NCBI GenBank assembly: GCA_001567485.1 | Contig: JZRA01000130.1 | Span: 1 to 35,858, forward strand | Source of the DNA: Chloroflexi bacterium OLB13 | GTDB taxonomy: Bacteria; Chloroflexota; Anaerolineae; Aggregatilineales; Phototrophicaceae | DNA length: 35,858 bases | Direction of reading: 5' to 3' | Shown here: positions 31,649-35,858 of the stretch, piece by piece | Layout of the letters: each line of letters opens with the position of its first letter | Numbering within the stretch: position 1 is the stretch's first letter | Position numbers and translations under genes: made by a program | Notes under the pieces: model-generated | Told to the model about the DNA's origin: nothing | Seen by the model: the letters and a program-made list of their open reading frames with translations, nothing else | Database searches by the model: none

Positions 31649-33256
31649 CTACTCGGTCGGCGCGTTGATGTAACCGCCGAAGAGCGCGCCGAAGTACTCG
31701 AACTGACCGGTGTTGCCGGTGTGCAGCGGGTTGGACGCATCCCACTGAACCAGCCACGAGGTCACGACGTCGTTGGCGTCGAGGGTGTCGCCGTTGTGGA
31801 ACACGACGCCTTCACGCAGGGTGAACGTCCACTCGGTCAAGTCTTCGTTGGCGGTGTAGGATTCCGCCAGCGACGGGATGACCGCGGTGCCGCCCACTTC
31901 ATACGCAAGCAGTGATTCAACGACCTGTTCGCAAGCACGCAGCGATTCGCCATCGGTCTCGTCGGCGCAGTACATGCCGATCGGCTCGGCGTTCTGCATC
32001 CACACGAAGGTGTCGTCGGTCGGGTCATCCATCACGGCGAACGATTCGTTGCCCAGCGGGCTGCTGTGCGCGCCGCCGATACCTGCACGGTAAGCGACAG
32101 CAGAGCCGCCGTGCGCGACCGGCACCATCGGCACAAGATCGCGAATCGCGGTATTGGCCTCGACATACAGGGCTTGGCGCGCGTCGAAGTCGCTCAGCTG
32201 CGCGGCGGCCTTCAGCGGTTCGGTGATCTCCGGGAAGTGGTTGCCGAACTGGATGTTCTCGTTGTCACCGAAGTGATAGTCGAGGAAGTTGGTGGCATCC
32301 GGATAGTCCGCGCCCCAACCCAACAGATAGAACGGATCGGTGCCGGCCTGCGTTCCGGCGATGAACTCGCCCGACTCAACGACTTGCACGGTCACGTTGA
32401 TGCCGATCTCGGCCAACTGAGCCGCGATGTCATTGGCGACCACACCCGGCGTGGGCAGGTAGCTGCGAACCACGTCGCGGTACTGGAGCGTAACGTTCAA
32501 CGGCAGTTCGAGGCCGCTGTCCGCAAGCAGTTGGCGGGCCGTGTCGAGGTTGTACTCCAACGGGGCGACCTCAGGGGTGTAGCCGCTGGCGATGGCCGAC
32601 GGCATGAACTGGGTCGCAACCGACGAGCCTTCGGGATAGAAGTTGTCGACGATACGCTGCTTGTCGATGGCATGCGCGATCGCCAGACGCACGTTGATGT
32701 TGTCGAACGGCGGGATGGTGTTGTTGAAACCGATGTAGAAGACGTTGGTGCCTTCACGCGGGAAGATCGCCAAGTTCGGGTCGGCCTCGATCACCGCGAA
32801 GTCCGCGGGGCCGGGGTTGTCGATCCCGTCAACGGTTCCTGCTTGCAGCTCGGTCACACGGGCGGCCGATTCGCTGTTCCAGCGGAAGATCAGGTTCTTC
32901 TCGTGCGCCGGTTCACCCCAGTAGTTCTCGTTGGCCTCAAGAACAATCTCGCTGCCACGATCCCAACGAACCAGCTTGTAGGGGCCAGTGCCGACAGGCG
33001 AGTCAACCGGGGAGCCGCCGGTCTCTTCGAGATGCGTCTGCGAGTGAATTCCGAACGCCGAGAACGCCGCCTTCGACGGGAACGCCGGATCGGGCACGCA
33101 CAGCGTGAACTTGACGGTCAGCGCGTCCACGGCTTCGATGGACTTGATGATCCCACCGTAGTCGCAGCCGCCATCGACACTCAGCCATTCGTCCTGAGCA
33201 GCGGCTGGCACCAGCGCCAGCGCCACAAGGGCCAACAGCAACACAAACCTCTTCAT
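31649..33256 (-). CDS. Circularly permuted family-5 solute-binding protein
   Basis: 535 residues from ATG 33256, which has AAGGAGAG and begins a signal peptide (MKRFVLLLALVALALVPAAA). The order of parts is unusual: the mature start (IIKSIEAVDALTVKFTL, then SPVGTGPYKLVRWDRG) is what normally occurs about 120 residues into DppA/OppA proteins. Segments usual for the rest follow (RWNSESAARVTELQAG, NVRLAIAHAIDKQRIVDNFY, LGWGADYPDATNFLDYHF, VPMVPVAHGG). The last 120 residues (416-535: TFVWMQNAEPIG, then VESLLAYEVGGTAVIPSLAE, FTLREGVVFHNGDTLDANDV) correspond to the normal mature N-terminus. It should bind peptides or similar solutes outside the cell for the DppB/DppC-like pair. Confidence 0.9.
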   Translation of the reverse strand: MKRFVLLLALVALALVPAAAQDEWLSVDGGCDYGGIIKSIEAVDALTVKFTLCVPDPAFPSKAAFSAFGIHSQTHLEETGGSPVDSPVGTGPYKLVRWDRGSEIVLEANENYWGEPAHEKNLIFRWNSESAARVTELQAGTVDGIDNPGPADFAVIEADPNLAIFPREGTNVFYIGFNNTIPPFDNINVRLAIAHAIDKQRIVDNFYPEGSSVATQFMPSAIASGYTPEVAPLEYNLDTARQLLADSGLELPLNVTLQYRDVVRSYLPTPGVVANDIAAQLAEIGINVTVQVVESGEFIAGTQAGTDPFYLLGWGADYPDATNFLDYHFGDNENIQFGNHFPEITEPLKAAAQLSDFDARQALYVEANTAIRDLVPMVPVAHGGSAVAYRAGIGGAHSSPLGNESFAVMDDPTDDTFVWMQNAEPIGMYCADETDGESLRACEQVVESLLAYEVGGTAVIPSLAESYTANEDLTEWTFTLREGVVFHNGDTLDANDVVTSWLVQWDASNPLHTGNTGQFEYFGALFGGYINAPTE

Positions 33257-33368
33257 GTGTTCTCTCCTTGTGAGTAACATACGGACTCTCAATGAACGCG
33301 CACGGTGCGCGCCAAGCGCCCACTTTAACACTAGCCGCGAGGCTATGCTAGCAAGAAGTTGCAGCGTC

Positions 33369-33449
33369 AATGGAAATTGAGTGACGGTTAATGGAAAATA
33401 CGCCGATCATCCACCGCAGCGCTCGTGGAGCGCCTGCTCGTTTTCCATT
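33369..33449. promoter_or_regulatory. AATGGAAA repeats around a small hairpin, candidate control region
   Basis: Upstream of the binding-protein gene, AATGGAAA occurs at 33369-33376 and AATGGAAAA at 33390-33398, and the inverted copy TTTTCCATT at 33441-33449. Between the last two sits GCGCTC-GTG-GAGCGC (33419-33433). The arrangement could be operator sites or a folded leader. A weaker TAGCC-GCGA-GGCTA dyad is at 33332-33345. Confidence 0.4.
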
Positions 33450-33464
33450 GGGTTGTGCTGGAAT

Positions 33465-33493
33465 CGAAAACGCCCTGCGCGGTGCAGGGCGTT
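33465..33493 (-). terminator. Rho-independent terminator of the ArsR-SRPBCC operon
   Basis: On the minus strand, a 10-bp stem (AACGCCCTGC with GCAGGGCGTT, 33493-33484 and 33478-33469) with a 5-base loop is followed by TTTTCG, 28 bases after the stop at 33521. Confidence 0.8.
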
Positions 33494-33520
33494 GATCGCC
33501 AGTATCGTTGGCCTTCGGCG

Positions 33521-34012
33521 TCAGCTCGGCTGAGTCAGTCCCTCAACCAGTTCTTCCAACCGATCGTACGTCTCACGCATACCCCACTCCATGCCAGCGT
33601 TGTAGTGGCCGTCACGGTGTTCTTTGGACTGGTACTGGACGTGGCCGCGCACGGTGGTCACGCCATCCGCCTCTTCGAGTAGGAGCGTGTTGATGTTCTG
33701 GTACTGTGGCATCGGCTCGTAGGTCTCGGACTGCACGATGCGCTCAACCGGGACGAATTCGAGGATTTCGCCGCTGAAGGCGTGTTCGCCGTACTCAGGG
33801 CTGGTCGAGATGATCCGCCACCGGCCACCCACCCGCGCATCGAACTCGGCGTGGGTCACGGTCATCGTCCGTGGGCCGTACCAGTTCTTGAAGTGCTCGG
33901 CGTTAGTCATCACCTCAAAGACCAGCTTGCGGGGCGCGGCGAGCTTGCGGGTGAACACGATTTCGGTGTCGGACGCAAATTCCAGCGTGAAGGTGTCGCT
34001 GTGGGTCGACAT
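33521..34012 (-). CDS. AHSA1-type SRPBCC domain protein
   Basis: 163 residues from ATG 34012 (GAGGAG upstream). The START/SRPBCC fold of the AHSA1 (Aha1 C-terminal-like) group: FTLEFASDTEIVFTRKLAAP, KLVFEVMTNAEHFKNWYGPR, DARVGGRWRI, and a C-terminal helix with HYNAGMEWGMRETYDRLEEL. Members bind hydrophobic ligands and are often paired with an ArsR regulator, as here. Last gene of the operon; terminator follows. The ligand is unknown. Confidence 0.9.
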   Translation of the reverse strand: MSTHSDTFTLEFASDTEIVFTRKLAAPRKLVFEVMTNAEHFKNWYGPRTMTVTHAEFDARVGGRWRIISTSPEYGEHAFSGEILEFVPVERIVQSETYEPMPQYQNINTLLLEEADGVTTVRGHVQYQSKEHRDGHYNAGMEWGMRETYDRLEELVEGLTQPS

Positions 34013-34038
34013 GACGGAGGTCTCCTCGTTCGGTCGGT

Positions 34039-34530
34039 TTACAGGGTGGCGAGCAGTTCGACAAGCTGGTCGAGGCACATATTCATGCCCTCCTCCATGC
34101 CCATGTCGATTACAGCTTGCAGGGCTTCCGGCGACGCGAACACGGCACTCGCAGACATTCGCGTGCGGCCGCCGCCGAGGTCTTCAAAGACGATGGTCGT
34201 CACCGAGACGGGGAGCGCCGGATTGGTAACGCCGTCCGCGTCGGTGAACGCGTCCTCATAGACGAGGCGTTCCGGCGCGACGATCTCGCGGTAGGTCGCC
34301 TTGCCCCACGCTTCCTCACCAGCTGGGCCGGCCATGCAGTAGCGCCACTCGCCGCCGGGGCGCAGATCGACGGTGCAGTACGAGACCCGCCACGGGCGCG
34401 GCGCCCACCAATGCGTGAGATGCTCGGCTTGCGTGTAGGCCGCGAACACCGTTTCACGCGGCGCGTTGAAGACACGCTCCACACGGAAGATGGCGTCGGT
34501 GCTGGTGGTGGCGTTCCGATTTTCAGTCAT
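34039..34530 (-). CDS. AHSA1-type SRPBCC domain protein
   Basis: 163 residues, a paralogue of the neighbouring SRPBCC gene: FRVERVFNAPRETVFAAYTQ, AEHLTHWWAPRPWRVS, GGEWRYCMAG, and C-terminal GMEEGMNMCLDQLVELLA. The start overlaps the ArsR gene by 8 bases, so translation is coupled. Two divergent copies under one regulator suggest different ligands or a heterodimer; neither can be decided from sequence. Confidence 0.9.
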   Translation of the reverse strand: MTENRNATTSTDAIFRVERVFNAPRETVFAAYTQAEHLTHWWAPRPWRVSYCTVDLRPGGEWRYCMAGPAGEEAWGKATYREIVAPERLVYEDAFTDADGVTNPALPVSVTTIVFEDLGGGRTRMSASAVFASPEALQAVIDMGMEEGMNMCLDQLVELLATL

Positions 34531-34858
34531 GATCTGTTTCCCCCGATTCCCTCGATGTTAGGTCTTGCAGATAACTGTCCAGCCGGTCAAGCCGATCCTC
34601 CCACGCGCGCTTGTAGGTTTCGAGCCATGTATGAACTTCGGCCAACGGCTCGGCGTTCAACTCATACCAGCGGCGCTGGGCATCCTGACGCACACGAACC
34701 AAGCCTGCTTCGCGCAAGACGCGCAGTTGTTTCGACACCCCGGGTTGGCTGATGCCGACCAGTTCGACGAGGTCGCCCACCATACGCGGGCGTTCACGAA
34801 GCAGGTCGAGGATCAGGCGGCGGGTCGGATCGGCGAGCGCTTGATACGGTGTGGTCAT
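34523..34858 (-). CDS. ArsR-family repressor
   Basis: 111 residues, winged helix: ALADPTRRLILDLLRERPRM, then DLVELVGISQPGVSKQLRVL with the recognition helix, and the wing GLVRVRQDAQRRWYELN. No metal-binding cysteines are seen, so it is not a metal sensor; it is the type paired with SRPBCC proteins. Start chosen at ATG 34858 because the promoter (TTGACG at 34895-34890, TATATT at 34871-34866) would start transcription at about 34859, making a leaderless message; ATG 34864 would fall upstream of that point. Confidence 0.9.
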   Translation of the reverse strand: MTTPYQALADPTRRLILDLLRERPRMVGDLVELVGISQPGVSKQLRVLREAGLVRVRQDAQRRWYELNAEPLAEVHTWLETYKRAWEDRLDRLDSYLQDLTSRESGETDHD

Positions 34859-34865
34859 AGACATC

Positions 34866-34902
34866 AATATACCATATCAGTTATATAACCGTCAAGGTAT
34901 AT
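34866..34902 (-). promoter_or_regulatory. Promoter of the ArsR operon inside a symmetric operator
   Basis: ATATACC (34867-34873) and GGTATAT (34896-34902) flank GTTATATAAC (34880-34889), itself a perfect palindrome; all three share the same centre, 34884.5, with 6 bases between each pair. On the minus strand TTGACG and TATATT, 18 bases apart, lie over the half-sites, so a dimer bound here would block RNA polymerase. This is the expected design of ArsR autorepression. Confidence 0.7.
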
Positions 34903-35294
34903 ACGTCGAACAGCACATGAGAGTTTTGCACGCCGTTCCCACTTTATCGCTGAACCTCGGCCCATCGACGGCGCGATCTCTCCCGTCACCTGAACCCTGA
35001 TGACGCTTGACGGATTCACCGAAGTCCGTACACTGAGAGATGTACAGCCGCATCCGCCGCTGTGCTTTGACGGAATCACCAAGGACGGTTCACGTGGCAG
35101 GACGCAGCATCTCCAAGTAACTTGGCGCAAGCCGGGCTGGACTGCTGCTGAACGTGACTCTCCGTTCCGCGCGCTGAGGCGATTCATCGCCCTGCGCGCT
35201 CGCCGCTGCCGCCCACGGGCGGCGGTATGATTCCCCGCCCGATCCTCTTGCGCTAAAGGCCCTTACCTGACCGCGCAATGGAGGACTCACGCCG
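34903..35294. other. Gene-free stretch with an imperfect direct repeat
   Basis: About 390 bases between divergent genes. A roughly 28-base imperfect direct repeat is present: CTTGACGGATTCACCGAAG... at 35006-35033 and TTTGACGGAATCACCAAGG... at 35066-35093, 60 bases apart. A short plus-strand frame covers the second half but has arginine-rich, low-quality composition and is not called. The ABC-F gene is preceded by GGAGGA at 35280-35285. Confidence 0.45.
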
Positions 35295-35858
35295 ATGACG
35301 GCGCTTCAGATCGAACATCTCACAAAAACGTATGGGCCGCTGACGGTGCTGAACGACATCTCGATGACGCTGGCGCCCGGTCAGCGCGTCGGCGTCGTCG
35401 GCGCTAACGGAGTCGGCAAATCGACGCTGCTCAAGATCATCACCGGCGAGCTTGAGCCGGACGGCGGCAGGGCGACGCTGCGACCCGGCGTGCGCTTGGG
35501 CTATCTGCCGCAGGACGACAGCGCGCTCGAAGGCACAATTGAAGCCTTGATCGAGCAGGCGTTCGCCGACCTGCGAGCGATGGAAGCGGAGCTGCGCACG
35601 CTCGAAACAGACATGGGCAGTTTGACCGGCGATGCGCTCGGCGAACTGCTTGACCGCTACGGCGAACTAACCGACGCGTTCGAACGCGCCGGCGGTTGGG
35701 ATGCCGACGCGCGAGTCGGCGTCGTGCTGGCCGGCCTGCGCATCGACCACCTGCCGCGTGACCGCGACGTGCGTTCGCTGTCGGGCGGCGAGCGCGCCGC
35801 GGCTTCGAGCTCGCCCTACTGCTGCTCAGCGCACCAGATGCGCTGCTGCTGGACGAGC
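35295..35858 (+). CDS. ABC-F ATPase, N-terminal part, cut by the window edge and frameshifted near 35797
   Basis: The reading frame starts at ATG 35295 and stays open to about 35797: residues 1-167 with Walker A GANGVGKS (36-43), the Q-loop YLPQDDSALEGT and the signature LSGGERA. ABC-F proteins are cytoplasmic, have two ATPase domains, and act at the ribosome. After GERA the frame reads nonsense, while the next frame reads RGFELALLLLSAPDALLLDE, the expected Walker B region. Inserting one C at about 35797 (GCCGC to GCCCGC) restores the sequence. This is a likely single-base error or mutation. The rest lies beyond the window. Confidence 0.85.
   Translation, partial: MTALQIEHLTKTYGPLTVLNDISMTLAPGQRVGVVGANGVGKSTLLKIITGELEPDGGRATLRPGVRLGYLPQDDSALEGTIEALIEQAFADLRAMEAELRTLETDMGSLTGDALGELLDRYGELTDAFERAGGWDADARVGVVLAGLRIDHLPRDRDVRSLSGGERAAASSSPYCCSAHQMRCCWTS

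Noticed and set aside
31649..33256. Two truncated adjacent binding-protein fragments fused by chance
   Set aside because: Each part of the family fold is present exactly once, the frame is uninterrupted, and it begins with a proper signal peptide and ribosome site, which fits permutation better than random fusion.
32066..33277. Long plus-strand open frame of 403 codons
   Set aside because: Antisense shadow of the permuted binding-protein gene; no ribosome site or domain.
35000..35230. Short plus-strand frame before the ABC-F gene
   Set aside because: Arginine-rich low-quality sequence, covers a direct repeat, and has no ribosome site.

Overview
The window is a high-GC bacterial chromosome segment that looks like a Chloroflexota (Anaerolineae-type) genome. 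The reasons are the TPTPTP-linker lipoprotein, short AAAQD-type signal peptides, CAGTT-word intergenic repeats, long-branch sensor kinases, and a NMT1/THI5-like transporter combined with an F420/LLM oxidoreductase and a dihydropyrimidinase. The taxonomic placement is inference from gene content only. I saw no rRNA, tRNA, CRISPR array, transposase or phage gene.

Layout. 1-5460 is a looser, lower-GC, accessory-looking stretch: a 12-unit heptanucleotide tandem repeat, a DsrE-type protein, an operon of a small alpha-beta-barrel protein and a LuxR-type regulator behind a perfect 18-bp palindrome, an unrecognised lipoprotein, and a secreted SH3b protein. 5463-9676 holds two convergent, paralogous orphan hybrid-less histidine kinases. 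9991-12290 holds a DUF454 membrane protein and a secreted esterase made of two fused copies, the first with its nucleophile lost. 12571-19916 is a NMT1-type ABC importer split by a ceramidase-like membrane enzyme: a solute-binding protein gene, then (same strand) an operon of class III aminotransferase, a large fused permease, an ATPase and a second permease. 20058-25505 holds a frameshifted double-GNAT gene, a cation/proton antiporter, an alpha/beta hydrolase, a SUMF1-like protein and a GAPDH. 25882-28481 holds an LLM-family oxidoreductase followed by dihydropyrimidinase. 28668-33256 holds a secreted protein of unknown function and a family-5 (peptide-type) ABC importer operon. 33521-34858 is an ArsR regulator with two AHSA1/SRPBCC proteins. 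The window ends inside an ABC-F ATPase gene.

How the genes work together. The dihydropyrimidinase, the LLM oxidoreductase, the class III (beta-alanine-type) aminotransferase and the NMT1-like importer together suggest uptake and reductive breakdown of pyrimidines or other cyclic ureides, although dihydropyrimidine dehydrogenase and beta-ureidopropionase are not in the window. The ArsR-SRPBCC-SRPBCC unit is autoregulated through a symmetric operator that covers its own promoter.

The most striking observation is the family-5 solute-binding protein at 31649-33256. It is circularly permuted: the segment that normally forms the mature N-terminus sits at the C-terminus, the native ends are joined, and a new signal peptide precedes the new N-terminus. 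Other notable items are the permease with a built-in degenerate binding-protein-like segment, the half-dead tandem esterase, the complete CREST zinc site in the ceramidase, and two single-base deletions (20508, 35797) that could be sequencing errors.
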